Source: Wolfiporia cocos (taxonomy: Eukaryota; Basidiomycota; Agaricomycetes; Polyporales; Phaeolaceae). From it: a stretch of 64,000 nucleotides of DNA. Under the pieces are notes generated by a model that was given only the letters and a program-made list of their open reading frames with translations, did no database searches and was not told the DNA's origin. Of this stretch, positions 1-9,616 are shown one piece after another. The translations under genes were made by a program, and so were the position numbers. How positions within the stretch are numbered: position 1 is the stretch's first letter; every line of letters begins with the position of its first letter. The stretch is taken from contig JACCLO010000006.1 in the NCBI GenBank assembly GCA_029448655.1, positions 186,001 through 250,000 on the forward strand, in the 5' to 3' direction.

Positions 1-2
1 CC

Positions 3-857
3 TACGTTAAGCCGGCGAAGCGGTCCCTTCTCAGCCGCATCGACACCACCGACATTCCTCGGGCAGAGGACGTCACCTACACACTTCCTGTAAAGGAAGA
101 TTACACCGGGAAGCTCCATCTTTGGGAGATTCCCGTCCACATACCAAAGCACATTGCTGAGGCTGGGAAACCCGCTCCTCGACCTCCCAAACCAGTTCCG
201 CTCGCTAAGCGTATCTGGACAGAGGAAGAGAAGCTAGCTGCTTCCATTACCGCCATGGAGAACCTAATCGAACTCCGCGAACTCAACAAGCTCAAGCTCG
301 CCCGCGATAAGCTGAATAAGCGAATCGCCGCCAAACAAGCCGCCAAGGAAGCCAAGCAAGCAGCTTCTTCACTGGCCCTCCGTCTCTCCAGCCCGGCGGC
401 CGGACCTTCTGTTCCGGCCAACCACAAGATTCTCGACCCTTCCCTCGTCTTCGGGAAGAAGAAGCCTCTCCAAGCATGCGATCAAGTCATTCCCATGCTA
501 GAAGGCACTCTCACCCGTCTCACTCCTCTCGCCAACCACCCCCCTAATTACCCAGGCTTCCATATGGAAAACGACATGCGTTTCCATACTATGGTAGTAG
601 AATTGGAGGATTTGGTGGATAACGTAAAGGATAGAGCGAGACGGGGGAGGATCACCAATAGAGACTGGAGAATTATGAAAAAGTATTGCAAACAGCTCGG
701 CAATATTTCCTTTTTGGATTGGCGTACGGACTTAGCTCGTATCGTAGCAGAATGCGTAGCGCTACAAATTACTTTTGCCTTCGGTGTAACACCACCTGAC
801 AAGGTGGCAGGGCCCTCAACTACTTCGGTAGAAGAGGATATACTCGCGATTGTATAG
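3..857 (+). CDS. Family A ORF1, unknown protein upstream of Gag (5'-truncated)
   Basis: This reading frame is open from the window edge to TAG and corresponds to the 307-residue ORF1 of the complete copy, missing about 22 N-terminal residues. I do not recognise the product. It has a proline- and lysine-rich start, a strongly basic helical stretch rich in K, A and E that looks coiled-coil, and a well-conserved C-terminal half containing LEDLVDNVKDRARRGRITN. By eye, differences from the other copy are overwhelmingly synonymous (about 19 silent, 2 replacement: T/A and I/M). That argues for a selected protein rather than a chance frame. It lies about 146 nt upstream of the gag start. No catalytic motif is visible; a nucleic-acid-binding or particle-associated role would be a guess. 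Confidence 0.8.
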   Translation, partial: YVKPAKRSLLSRIDTTDIPRAEDVTYTLPVKEDYTGKLHLWEIPVHIPKHIAEAGKPAPRPPKPVPLAKRIWTEEEKLAASITAMENLIELRELNKLKLARDKLNKRIAAKQAAKEAKQAASSLALRLSSPAAGPSVPANHKILDPSLVFGKKKPLQACDQVIPMLEGTLTRLTPLANHPPNYPGFHMENDMRFHTMVVELEDLVDNVKDRARRGRITNRDWRIMKKYCKQLGNISFLDWRTDLARIVAECVALQITFAFGVTPPDKVAGPSTTSVEEDILAIV

Positions 858-1003
858 TAGAAATACTATCATCTTTTAACTCTGAAATAGAGTGCGAGTG
901 TGATCTATAACGAAAGTTGCAGCTTTCAAAACCAATCCCTTCTTAAGAATCTAAGACAATGAGTAACCGGAAACTAACATTCGTCACAAACAGATTCACA
1001 AAA

Positions 1004-2995
1004 ATGTCTTCCACCTCCTCCGTTAGCACCCCCCTCGCTCCCCGCAAGATGCGCCTCCGCTCAGAAGGCCCGGTGACCCCGGAAGCTGGTCCCTCGGGAA
1101 CCCAGCAGCTGGTGACACTAGAACACCTCAGCGAGGAAGAGGAAGAGGAAGAGGAAGAAGAAATGCCGGAGTTCGTTCCCCCGCAAAGGGAATCTCTGAC
1201 CAACCCCATGGGTACACGCCCAGGCTCCCCCATTGCCGGATACCCACCGGCTCGTCGAACTCGCCCTATCGGGCCCGCCACCACCCTGGAAATGGAATTT
1301 TCGGGTCCGACACGACAGACCAATGTCGCTGTCGAGAACAACCTCAAGGCGTACCTTCCTGAGGAGGAACACCACAAGGTGGATGGGTCCATACATGGGC
1401 CAATCATCGATGCCGCCGTACAACGAAGTGCGGCCATAAGCCATGACACCACCGACATCCTAGGTCGAATGGTGCACGCCCGCCTGGAGCGTATCCATGG
1501 ACGAATCGACTCCCTGGTTGGGCAATCCAGGGCAATCGAACAAAAAGCCCAAGACGAGCTACAGGAGGCGGTAAATTCGGTCCGTAACGAGGTGCTGTCC
1601 ACGCTGGTGGACCTTGGTAAGGAACTCCGACAGGAGTACACCGCCAAGTTCTCCGCAATGGAGAAGGAACTTCGGAAGGATTACCGGTCCCGGCTGGACG
1701 ACCTCGAGGATGCATTTGCTGAACGCATGGAGAAGGTCGACGAGGAACTCCGGAGGATTCGCAAGAATCCCTCCGTTCCCAACCCTCCCGGCGCCCGCAC
1801 GCCCCCGGAAGACCCAGCACCGGCCCCTGGCAATGCTCAAGCCCGTGCAGCCGAGGCCGCTGCCGCCGCACAAGCTGCAGCCGCTGCTGCAGCAGCCGTC
1901 GCCCCGCAGATTCCAGGTCTGCCTCAAAACCTGAAAATTCCCCCTCCCCCCGAATTCTCTGGGTCATCTGGAAAGGTGACTGCACAGGAATGGGTGGAGA
2001 AGATGGGCCTGTACTTCGGTACGCTCAGGGTCTACGATGACCATGACCGTATCACCACGGCCCTCTTCCGCGTCACAGGGGACGCATACAAGTTTTTCTC
2101 GCCTCTCATCAAGAAGGCAGGAAACGGTGAACCTCTCGGCACCTGGGAGGATTTCACCAAATCCGTAATGGTGCAATATGGGAAAATGACGGATAAGGAG
2201 ATCGCGAAGAAGGAAATTCACGGCTACTACGGCACGAAGGGCAAGGAACTGGCAGAATCGAACTATTTCAATTACTGCAAACGGTTCCGCACCCTCGGCC
2301 GACTCTCCGAAACCGCCAACGAGACTCTGGTGTGGGAATTCACCGAGACTCTCCCGGAAAAGGTCAAGGACACCTTAAACGTCCTCGGCAAGACTCCGTT
2401 CTTCAAGGCCCCGACCGACATCGAGCCCCTCATCGACTTCGCTCTGGAAATGTACCAAACGTCATATCCAGACAAGATCAAGGGGTCGATCTTCGAAAAG
2501 GCCGGCAAGAAAGACTCGGCACCTGCCGAAAAGAAGGAGACGTCCTCCGCTTCTGCGAAGAAGTCGGAGAAGAAAAAGGACAAGGGAAAGGCGCCCGCCA
2601 AAGCCCCCGCCGACACCGCCAACGCCGTCTGCACTTACTGCAAGCAGACGGGACACTACTTCAACAAGTGTCCTAAGCTTGCGGCAGACAAGGCCGCGGG
2701 ATTGTTCGTGCCTGCCGCTCAGCGGGCCGAACAACAAAGGGCGAAGGATGCAGCTGCCACGTCTGGAAAGACCACGGCTGCCCCTTCGGGTAGTGGAAAG
2801 GGACAGGCTTCTGGCAAGAAGCCGTACTCGGCGCCCCCCGCGGATGGCAAGACGTATCGTGCCCGAACGATCTGGGAAGAAGTGACGGCTGACTCAAGCT
2901 CAGCAGGACCCTCGGCCCCCGCCACCACCATCACCAATGTCGGGACCATCTCGGTTCCCCTCGCCCCAACCACACGTCTCGAAGACGTTCTGTGA
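1004..2995 (+). CDS. gag: Gag polyprotein, family A copy A1
   Basis: Structural Gag of about 663 residues. An acidic low-complexity N-terminus (a run of Glu near 1130-1165) is followed by a charged coiled-coil region (about 1480-1770), an alanine-rich hinge (1840-1900), a retrotransposon Gag capsid region (about 1930-2480, with EWVEKMGLYFGTLR and FTKSVMVQYG), a Lys/Ala/Ser linker, and a CCHC zinc knuckle CTYCKQTGHYFNKC near 2632-2675. I chose the ATG at 1004 because the same ATG starts gag in copy A2. In this copy an upstream ATG at 959 is also in frame and would add 15 residues. The frame ends at UGA (2993-2995), where pol overlaps in the +1 frame. Gag should form the cytoplasmic particle and package the RNA. 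Confidence 0.93.
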   Translation: MSSTSSVSTPLAPRKMRLRSEGPVTPEAGPSGTQQLVTLEHLSEEEEEEEEEEMPEFVPPQRESLTNPMGTRPGSPIAGYPPARRTRPIGPATTLEMEFSGPTRQTNVAVENNLKAYLPEEEHHKVDGSIHGPIIDAAVQRSAAISHDTTDILGRMVHARLERIHGRIDSLVGQSRAIEQKAQDELQEAVNSVRNEVLSTLVDLGKELRQEYTAKFSAMEKELRKDYRSRLDDLEDAFAERMEKVDEELRRIRKNPSVPNPPGARTPPEDPAPAPGNAQARAAEAAAAAQAAAAAAAAVAPQIPGLPQNLKIPPPPEFSGSSGKVTAQEWVEKMGLYFGTLRVYDDHDRITTALFRVTGDAYKFFSPLIKKAGNGEPLGTWEDFTKSVMVQYGKMTDKEIAKKEIHGYYGTKGKELAESNYFNYCKRFRTLGRLSETANETLVWEFTETLPEKVKDTLNVLGKTPFFKAPTDIEPLIDFALEMYQTSYPDKIKGSIFEKAGKKDSAPAEKKETSSASAKKSEKKKDKGKAPAKAPADTANAVCTYCKQTGHYFNKCPKLAADKAAGLFVPAAQRAEQQRAKDAAATSGKTTAAPSGSGKGQASGKKPYSAPPADGKTYRARTIWEEVTADSSSAGPSAPATTITNVGTISVPLAPTTRLEDVL

Positions 2996-5900
2996 AGAAC
3001 ACACCAGCCCCGCAGCGGCTGGGAGTGTACAGCGCCCCGAAGAAGCGCACCTCTACGAAGAGGCTTCACAGAGACCCCTTATCTTGTGGGAAGATAAGGC
3101 GGTCGTACGTCACCCGGTATCCCATCTCGGCATATTCGGTAACTCGGCAATGGACTTTGCCCGGAGGACAAGGACACTAGCTACATGTGCCCCTCCTGTA
3201 CAATACTTTTATCCTGACCCGCTCGCGTTGAAGTTTTTCACTTTGTATAATGTACATGGAAACGATTCTCGAGACGACAATAAATCGTTCTCTATCGAAG
3301 TGGAACTGTGGGTATATGGAAAGAAAGTCAACGCCATGGCATTAATCGACACCGGTGCATCCATAAGCGTCATCGATAAGAAACTCGTACACGAGGAGAA
3401 GTTAGTCACTCAGAAACTACCTTCCCCCCTCGAGATTCGCAATGCCGACGGTACCTCTAATACCGCCGGTAATATCAATATGGCAGTAAAAGCTTATATG
3501 GTGCACGAGGAACACAAGTCCACCGAATTCTTGTACGTAATGGACGTACAGAATGCGGATGTGATCCTCGGATATGATTGGTTCCTGAAACACAACCCGG
3601 ACTTCAACTGGCCGGAAGGAACCTTCACATATCGGTGTACGGAAAAATGTAAACATGGCAAACGGGTTTCGATTTCTGAGGAAGAAGATGAAACCGAACC
3701 CCGCAACATCTATCAGATCATCAATGACTTTCCAATAGATTTTCTCGGCTTAGAGGAGCCTGAGAATCCCTTTGTCGCTTGGGTGAACACCCTTGACGAA
3801 GGAACGGAACTCCTTATCGATGCCATTCAGTCGATAACGGAGAAGTCGGATGATGAATTCCTGACAGATGCGGATCTCCAGAAATGGAAATCCTTGGTTC
3901 CGGAGGAATACCAGGAGTTTGGTCCCACGGTATTTTCTCAACGCGCATCCGAAAGAATGCCCGAACGGAAACCATACGATCACGCCATCGACTTCCCCGA
4001 TGACGCGGTACTACCGCCCCCGAGTAAGGCATACAAGATGTCTCCTCAGGAAGCGAACTCGCTAGATCAGTGGATTCAGGAAGAGTTACGGAAGGGCTAC
4101 ATCCGACACTCAAAATCCCCGATCGCGAGCCCGGTCTTCTTCGTCCCTAAAAAAGACGGCGGAGCCCGAATGGTAGTCGATTACCGGAAAGTAAACGACT
4201 TGACCATTAAAAACAGGTACCCTCTCCCACGCATAGACGAGCTTATCGATAAGCTTAGCCAGGCTTCGATATTTACAAAGCTCGACTTGCGTTGGGGTTA
4301 CAACAACGTAAGAATCAAGGAGGGAGATGAATGGAAGACCGCATTCATTACGCCTAACGGCCTTTACGAAGCTGTAGTCATGTACTTCGGCTTTTGTAAT
4401 GCACCCAGCACGTTCCAACACATGATGAACGATATTCTAGGTGGCCTTATCAGAGAAGGAAAGGTCATTGTCTACCTAGACGACATCCTTGTGTTCGGAA
4501 ACGACCTGTTGGAACACCGTCGTATTGTCAAGCAAGTATTACAAATCTTGCAAGACAACGACCTGTTCGCGAAGCCTGAAAAGTGCTTCTTCGAACAAAG
4601 CAGTATTGAATACCTGGGAATGATCATTTCCAAAGGAAAAGTCGAAATGGACCCTAAGAAGGTAGCCGGCGTAATGGACTGGCCTACACCTGCCAAGGTG
4701 AAGGACGTCCAGGCCTTTGTTGGCTTCGCCAACTACTACCGTCGGTTCATTAAAGATTTCTCCAAAGTGGTTAAGCCGTTAACCGAACTGTCCAAGAAAA
4801 ACACGCAGTGGAACTGGGGACCCGAACAAGCGGAAGCCTTCCAAACTCTCAAGGAAGCTTTCACATCGGCTCCAATACTCCGGATCCCAGATCAGGAGTC
4901 CCCGTTCCGCGTGGAAGCGGATTCTTCTGATTACGCAACTGGTGCAGTGCTATCACAATACTCTTCGGAGGATAAGCTCTGGCACCCGGTAGCCTTTTAC
5001 TCGAAATCTCTATCAGCACCCGAAAGGAACTATGAGATTTACGATAAGGAGTTGCTCGCAATCATCCGCGCTCTAGAGGAATGGAGACATTACCTCGAAG
5101 GACATCCACACAAATTCGAAGTATGGTCGGATCATCTCAATCTGACATATTTCAAATCGGCACAACGGCTAACCCGAAGACAGGCACGTTGGAGTCTTTA
5201 CCTGACAAGGTTCAACTTCACCATGTGCCACAAACCCGGTAAAACAATGCTCACGGCTGACCCTCTGTCACGGAGGCCAGACCATGAAGAGGGGGTGGAA
5301 CTCGATAATCGCGATCAAATTTTGCTGAAACCGGAATACTTCACGGTTAGGGCGCTAGAAGCGTCACAGCAGGAGATACAATCAGGCGACGAGGACCTTC
5401 TCCGACAAATCCGACAAGCCCTCATGGACGATCAGATTACCAAAGATTACCAGGAACTACTGAAAAGTGGTCCCAAGGAATTCGGTAAAGATCTCCAGGA
5501 ATGGAACATGGAGGCCGGATTACTCCTCAGACGAGGAAAAGTGTACGTTCCAAAAGAGCCTAAGGAATTGCGCACGAAGATTCTGGAGTTACATCACGAC
5601 CATGTAACTGCCGGTCACTTCGGACGATGGAAGACCTATGAACTTCTATCACGTAATTACTGGTGGCCTGGAATGACCACGATGGTGAAGCAATACGTGG
5701 AAGGTTGTGACACATGTCAACGCATGAAGAACCACAACCAGACCCCGTACGGATCCCTGCAACCGCTCCCAGTTCCGGAAGCACCCTGGGACACCGTCAC
5801 AATTGACCTTATCGTCCACTTACCGCCCAGCGGCGAATTGAAACAATTCAATGCTATTATGGTAATAGTGGACCGGCTCACCAAACGAGCACACTTCATT

Positions 5901-7472
5901 CCCACGTCAGACAAGATAACGGCAAAGGAATTAGCGAACCTCCTGTACCTTCGGATTTATCCGAATCACGGACTTCCAAAACAAATCGTTTCGGATAGAG
6001 GCCCGCAATTCGCAGCTGCCTTGTTCAAGGGATGGTGTGAGCAATTGGGAATCCAACGGTCAATGACAACCGCCTATCACCCGCAAGCGGATGGCCAGAC
6101 GGAGAGAGTTAACCAAATCCTGGAACAATATCTTAGATGCTACATCGATGTTATTCAGAAGGATAATTGGTCATGGTTTCTCCCAACGGCTGAATTCGCG
6201 TACAACAACGCGGCTAGTGAGACAACAAAGAATAGCCCATTCTTTGTCGAACTAGGAAGGCACCCTAACGCAGGACCTACGAATTTACGTCCAACACCAT
6301 ACACGAACCTAAATGTCATTGCTTACGAACGATGGTCAGCACAAGAACAAGCTAAGGCAGCAATGAAACTGGCTGCTGAACGCTGGTCTTGGTACTACGA
6401 TCAACATAAGCGCTCGGTACCGTTTAAAGTCGGCGACAAAGTTCTCGTTGACGCCCGTAGCTGGCAAGATTCCGAAAGAAGTCTTAGTCCACGCTATTTG
6501 GGACCATTTAAGATAATTGAACAATTATCTCCGGTCACCTTTAGGGTACACATGGACGAGCAATACAGGGCTTATCACCCCGTATTTCACGCTTCCAAGT
6601 TAGTCATGTACAAGGACCCGGTGCATCAGAAAAGACCAGAGCCTCAACCAGAAATGGTCGACGGCGAGGAAGTATGGGAAGTCGAGAAGATCTTAGATCA
6701 TCGCCTCCGCGCAGGAAGAGTTGAATACAGAATCCGATGGAAGGGTTTCGGTATCAACGACGACTCCTGGGTACGCGAAGCGGATCTCGACTCGGCATAC
6801 GACATTCTGCAGGAATACAAGGCTTCACACCCTATTCCGATGCAGGATGTTCCCCTCAGGCGATCAGCTAGAAGGAAAGAAGCAGTTCATGTCTTCGACC
6901 CTGACAGCGACGACTGGGAAGCCGACGAATGCACGTGGCCAGACGACTGGCCGCAGTATCGCGAAAAATTTGCGAAGGATCCTAAGCAGCGCATGGTTAG
7001 ACACCCCGACGGGGGATGGATGTCAGCGGACATTAACCAAAATGCGGATTTGAAAATCGTAGTCGGTGAAGGCGGCCGAATGCCGGAAAAGGGAACCAAG
7101 GACTCGGTTGGGTTTGACCTGTACACTGCAACAGGCGACGTTCTGCCAGCTCACGGGCAGACAGAATACAACACCAAACTGAAGATCCAGGTACCTTTCG
7201 GCACTTACGGACGTATCGCCCCCCGCTCTAGTCTTGCCCGAAAAGGCATAGACGTAATGGGTGGCGTTATCGACCACGATTATCAAGGCGAAGTAATCAT
7301 CATTCTCCGGAATCACTCCGATATATCTATCGATATTCGGGCCGGTGATAAGATTGCTCAGCTCATCTGCGAAGTTGCTAAGGACCCGCACATTACGCTA
7401 CACGGAAAATCTTACTTTGAAAAGATTAAATCCGAGCGCGGTACTGGTGGATTCGGCTCCACAGGAAAGTAA
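2937..7472 (+). CDS. pol: Pol polyprotein PR-RT-RNaseH-IN-chromodomain-dUTPase, copy A1
   Basis: 1511 residues from the first Met. The frame is open from about 2886 and is +1 relative to gag, so Pol is probably made as a Gag-Pol shift product. Visible domains: aspartic protease with DTG at 138-140; RT with YLDD at 513-516; RNase H around 661 (RVEADSSDYATGAVL); integrase HHCC zinc finger (H886 to C927) and catalytic D957, D1020, E1056 with DX35E spacing; chromodomain about 1244-1300 (VWEVEKILDHR, RIRWKGF); and a complete dUTPase about 1370-1511. The dUTPase has all five motifs: GFDLY, GRIAPRSSLA, GVIDHDY, AGDKIAQLI and GTGGFGSTG. All catalytic residues checked are present. A dUTPase at the end of Pol, after the chromodomain, is unusual for gypsy elements. 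Confidence 0.95.
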   Translation: MSGPSRFPSPQPHVSKTFCEEHTSPAAAGSVQRPEEAHLYEEASQRPLILWEDKAVVRHPVSHLGIFGNSAMDFARRTRTLATCAPPVQYFYPDPLALKFFTLYNVHGNDSRDDNKSFSIEVELWVYGKKVNAMALIDTGASISVIDKKLVHEEKLVTQKLPSPLEIRNADGTSNTAGNINMAVKAYMVHEEHKSTEFLYVMDVQNADVILGYDWFLKHNPDFNWPEGTFTYRCTEKCKHGKRVSISEEEDETEPRNIYQIINDFPIDFLGLEEPENPFVAWVNTLDEGTELLIDAIQSITEKSDDEFLTDADLQKWKSLVPEEYQEFGPTVFSQRASERMPERKPYDHAIDFPDDAVLPPPSKAYKMSPQEANSLDQWIQEELRKGYIRHSKSPIASPVFFVPKKDGGARMVVDYRKVNDLTIKNRYPLPRIDELIDKLSQASIFTKLDLRWGYNNVRIKEGDEWKTAFITPNGLYEAVVMYFGFCNAPSTFQHMMNDILGGLIREGKVIVYLDDILVFGNDLLEHRRIVKQVLQILQDNDLFAKPEKCFFEQSSIEYLGMIISKGKVEMDPKKVAGVMDWPTPAKVKDVQAFVGFANYYRRFIKDFSKVVKPLTELSKKNTQWNWGPEQAEAFQTLKEAFTSAPILRIPDQESPFRVEADSSDYATGAVLSQYSSEDKLWHPVAFYSKSLSAPERNYEIYDKELLAIIRALEEWRHYLEGHPHKFEVWSDHLNLTYFKSAQRLTRRQARWSLYLTRFNFTMCHKPGKTMLTADPLSRRPDHEEGVELDNRDQILLKPEYFTVRALEASQQEIQSGDEDLLRQIRQALMDDQITKDYQELLKSGPKEFGKDLQEWNMEAGLLLRRGKVYVPKEPKELRTKILELHHDHVTAGHFGRWKTYELLSRNYWWPGMTTMVKQYVEGCDTCQRMKNHNQTPYGSLQPLPVPEAPWDTVTIDLIVHLPPSGELKQFNAIMVIVDRLTKRAHFIPTSDKITAKELANLLYLRIYPNHGLPKQIVSDRGPQFAAALFKGWCEQLGIQRSMTTAYHPQADGQTERVNQILEQYLRCYIDVIQKDNWSWFLPTAEFAYNNAASETTKNSPFFVELGRHPNAGPTNLRPTPYTNLNVIAYERWSAQEQAKAAMKLAAERWSWYYDQHKRSVPFKVGDKVLVDARSWQDSERSLSPRYLGPFKIIEQLSPVTFRVHMDEQYRAYHPVFHASKLVMYKDPVHQKRPEPQPEMVDGEEVWEVEKILDHRLRAGRVEYRIRWKGFGINDDSWVREADLDSAYDILQEYKASHPIPMQDVPLRRSARRKEAVHVFDPDSDDWEADECTWPDDWPQYREKFAKDPKQRMVRHPDGGWMSADINQNADLKIVVGEGGRMPEKGTKDSVGFDLYTATGDVLPAHGQTEYNTKLKIQVPFGTYGRIAPRSSLARKGIDVMGGVIDHDYQGEVIIILRNHSDISIDIRAGDKIAQLICEVAKDPHITLHGKSYFEKIKSERGTGGFGSTGK
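2984..3028 (+). other. Putative +1 ribosomal frameshift site and hairpin, copy A1
   Basis: Gag ends GTT-CTG-TGA (TGA 2993-2995), while the pol frame reads TTC-TGT-GAA across it. Eight nucleotides downstream, CCAGCC (3004-3009) pairs with GGCTGG (3017-3022), and ACA/TGT extends the stem. The layout is the same in copies A2 and A3. The shift could occur anywhere in the open overlap 2886-2995; placing it at the slow UGA is inference. Confidence 0.5.
5285..5296 (+). other. Internal copy of the polypurine tract (cPPT-like), copy A1
   Basis: TGAAGAGGGGGT lies between the RNase H and integrase coding regions. It is identical to the core of the 3' polypurine tract at 7498-7509. The encoded residues (EEGV) may be conserved for protein reasons, so function as a second plus-strand primer is unproven. 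Confidence 0.4.
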
Positions 7473-7497
7473 TCGTTCCATTAGGGACAATGAAACC

Positions 7498-7511
7498 TGA
7501 AGAGGGGGTAA
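7498..7511 (+). other. 3' polypurine tract, copy A1
   Basis: The purine run TGAAGAGGGGGTAA directly abuts the 3' LTR start (TGTCACAG at 7512), the expected position of the plus-strand primer. Confidence 0.85.
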
Positions 7512-8210
7512 TGTCACAGATTTGGGACATGCCACTATTTTTCCCGTATTTTTACCTATTTATCTGGTATTTCTACGACCTTGTAGACATTTACGCTGCT
7601 AAGCGCCCGTCTACACGTACACGCAACCAAACAACACGTACACAACGCGGTATACGTCCACTTGTCATAACAACACGTACATAACACGTTTGTACGCGTC
7701 AATGACTCAGCGGACTAACCTCCGGTGTCACGCGCTTTGCTCATATCCCGATACCGGGCTATGTCAGTACAATTGGATAAGCGGACCGCTCGTTATCACA
7801 TGCCAATGCCTTTACGATTACTCATATCCCGATGCCGGTATATAAGAATCACATGCATGGCTTACTAACGTAGCTACAGCCACTTCCACAACATGGACCT
7901 ACGGTCCAAACAAACGATCTTACTGGTGCGGCCATTACCGGCGCACATGGTCTATTGTAATTTACGACTTAGCTGTATTAGTTATGTCTGCGCACAGAGC
8001 GTCTTCATGTTTGGCTCCCTTACTGGTAACCAAACAATGCATGTATATAAGTAGGGCTATCACTGCGGATAAGCCTTAGATTTGTTCTCTGCATTCGCAC
8101 AGTCACATAACATCTCTGCTTGCGCCCACTAGCCTCCTCACCAACCTCCAGCAACTCCTTCAAGTCGCTTATAAGGTTATAGTGTGAGTCCCACAGTCTA
8201 GTCTGTGTCA
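7512..8210 (+). repeat. 3' LTR of copy A1 (699 bp)
   Basis: It begins TGTCACAGATTTGGG and ends CTAGTCTGTGTCA, collinear with both LTRs of copy A2. A TATATAA box at 8044-8050 is followed 34 nt later by AGATTTGTTCT (8078-8088), the predicted transcript start and self-primer. A second TATA-like sequence (GTATATAAG) lies near 7838-7846. Confidence 0.95.
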
Positions 8211-8635
8211 CACAATCACATCAACACATACTCCGAGGGAGAGTAGAATACAAGACGACGACTGATTCGCTCGACGAGCGAGGATCAACGTACGCGGCAA
8301 CTGCCGTATTATGTAATCGTATAGTGGCGTCGCCTCTGACTGCACATGTGAGTAGCAGAAGGTGTACGCGACGTAAAGCATGTGATATAAACGTCAGTGG
8401 AAGATACGGCCGTTCGAAACGGTTGCAATACAAGAACACCCGATGTTAGAGAACATCACCGCTCAGGAAGTGGTCATGCAACCCGTCCCCCGAAGAGTCG
8501 ATTCGTCAAATATGAACATACAACTTTTGCAAGGCGCTTGTATATTTACGTTGATAGGTAGGAGCCCGGTCCGGCTTAAGTAGGGCTTGGCTTGGCTCGG
8601 CCCGGCCCATGTGTTACAAGGACGCCACATATATA
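8211..8635. other. Spacer between two family A copies, no gene seen
   Basis: About 425 bp between the 3' LTR of copy A1 and an R1 repeat unit. I see no convincing ORF, RNA gene or terminal repeats in it. Confidence 0.6.
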
Positions 8636-8914
8636 CTAGCTTAATTACCTGTGGCTTCGCCATAATTTTGTACTTTAGGAGTTGTTGTTTATCTCTGCCC
8701 GCTCAGCCACTCCTCCACCTCGCTGACGCTCGGCCTTGTCGTCGCTTCGCTTGTACATGCGCACCTTGCAGGCGCTGGGCGTGGGAATCCACTGGCCAAC
8801 TTCCCGGGTCGGTGGCGCGAGCCCTATGGGACGACGGACAGCACGTGGCACACGTGGAAAAGCACATGGCAGTTCCCACGCAATCCACAGCCCTTTAGTA
8901 CTTAGACTAGGTTA
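8636..8914 (+). repeat. R1 repeat unit without minisatellite
   Basis: It starts CTAGCTTAATTACCTGTGG with the GTGGCTTCGCCA hairpin, carries the shared block CTCTGCCCGCTCAGCCAC and ends CTTAGACTAGGTTA. It is a short member of the family that dominates 18917-25653. It contains none of the 22-bp minisatellite, going straight to the GCGCACCTTGCAGGCGC tail. Copy A2 inserted at its 3' end. Confidence 0.75.
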
Positions 8915-9614
8915 TGTCACAGATTTGGGACATGCCACTATTTTTCCCGTATTTTTACCTATTTATCTGGTATTTCTACGACCTTGTAGACATTTACGCT
9001 GCTAAGCGCCCGTCTACACGTACACGCAACCAAACAACACGTACACAACGCGGTATACGTCCACCTGTCATAACAACACGTACATAACACGTTTGTACGC
9101 GTCAATGACTCAGCGGACTAACCTCCGGTGTCACGCGCCTTACTCATATCCCGGTACCGGGCTATGTCAGTACAATTGGATAAGCGGCCCGCTCGTTATC
9201 ACATGCCAATGCCCTCACGATTACTCATATTCCGATACCGGTATATAAGAATCACATGCATGGCTTACTAACGTAGCTACAGCCACTTCCACAACATGGA
9301 CCTACGGTCCAAACAAACGATCTTACTGGTGCGGCCATTACCGGCGCACATGGTCTATTGTAGTTTACGACTTAACCATATTAGTTATGTCTGTGCACAG
9401 ACCACCTTCATGTTTGGCTCCCTTACCGGTAACCAAACAAAGCATGTATATAAGTAGGGCTATCACTGCGGATAAGCCTTAGATTTGTTCTCTGCATTCG
9501 CACAGTTACATATCATCTCTGCTTGCGCCCACTAGCCTCCTCACCAACCTCCAGCAACTCCTTCAAGTCGCTTATTAGGTTATAGTGTGAGTCCCACAAG
9601 TCTAGTCTGTGTCA
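8915..9614 (+). repeat. 5' LTR of copy A2 (700 bp)
   Basis: TGTCACAG to CTGTGTCA. The TATATAA box at 9447-9453 lies 34 nt upstream of AGATTTGTTCT, the likely RNA 5' end. U3 would be 8915 to about 9480 and R/U5 about 9481-9614. Confidence 0.96.
9447..9491 (+). promoter_or_regulatory. TATA box and predicted transcript start / self-primer, copy A2
   Basis: TATATAA (9447-9453) is followed 34 nt later by AGATTTGTTCT (9481-9491). That 11-mer is the exact reverse complement of the sequence just inside the 5' LTR (9617-9627). In Tf1 of fission yeast, the first 11 nt of the RNA fold back and prime reverse transcription. The same geometry here predicts the start site at or near A9481. Confidence 0.7.
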
Positions 9615-9616
9615 TA

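Larger units (their letters stand above)
1..8210 (+). mobile_element. Ty3/gypsy chromovirus family A, copy A1 (5' end outside window)
   Basis: This is the 3' part of an LTR retrotransposon. It begins inside ORF1 and runs through gag, pol and the 3' LTR. The order and sequence match the complete copy at 8915-18916 at roughly the high-nineties percent level by eye. Gag and pol are uninterrupted, so this copy may still be coding-competent. The 5' LTR, leader and ORF1 start lie before the window. The 3' flank begins CACAA, but the matching target duplication cannot be seen. Confidence 0.95.

Noticed and set aside
943..1647. Antisense frames across gag and pol of all family A copies
   Set aside because: They are shadows of the codon bias of the real genes and recur only because the copies are similar.
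7490..7684. Small hydrophobic protein spanning PPT and LTR (also at 18195)
   Set aside because: The frame crosses the PPT/LTR junction and reads promoter sequence. Its presence in two copies reflects copy identity, not independent conservation.
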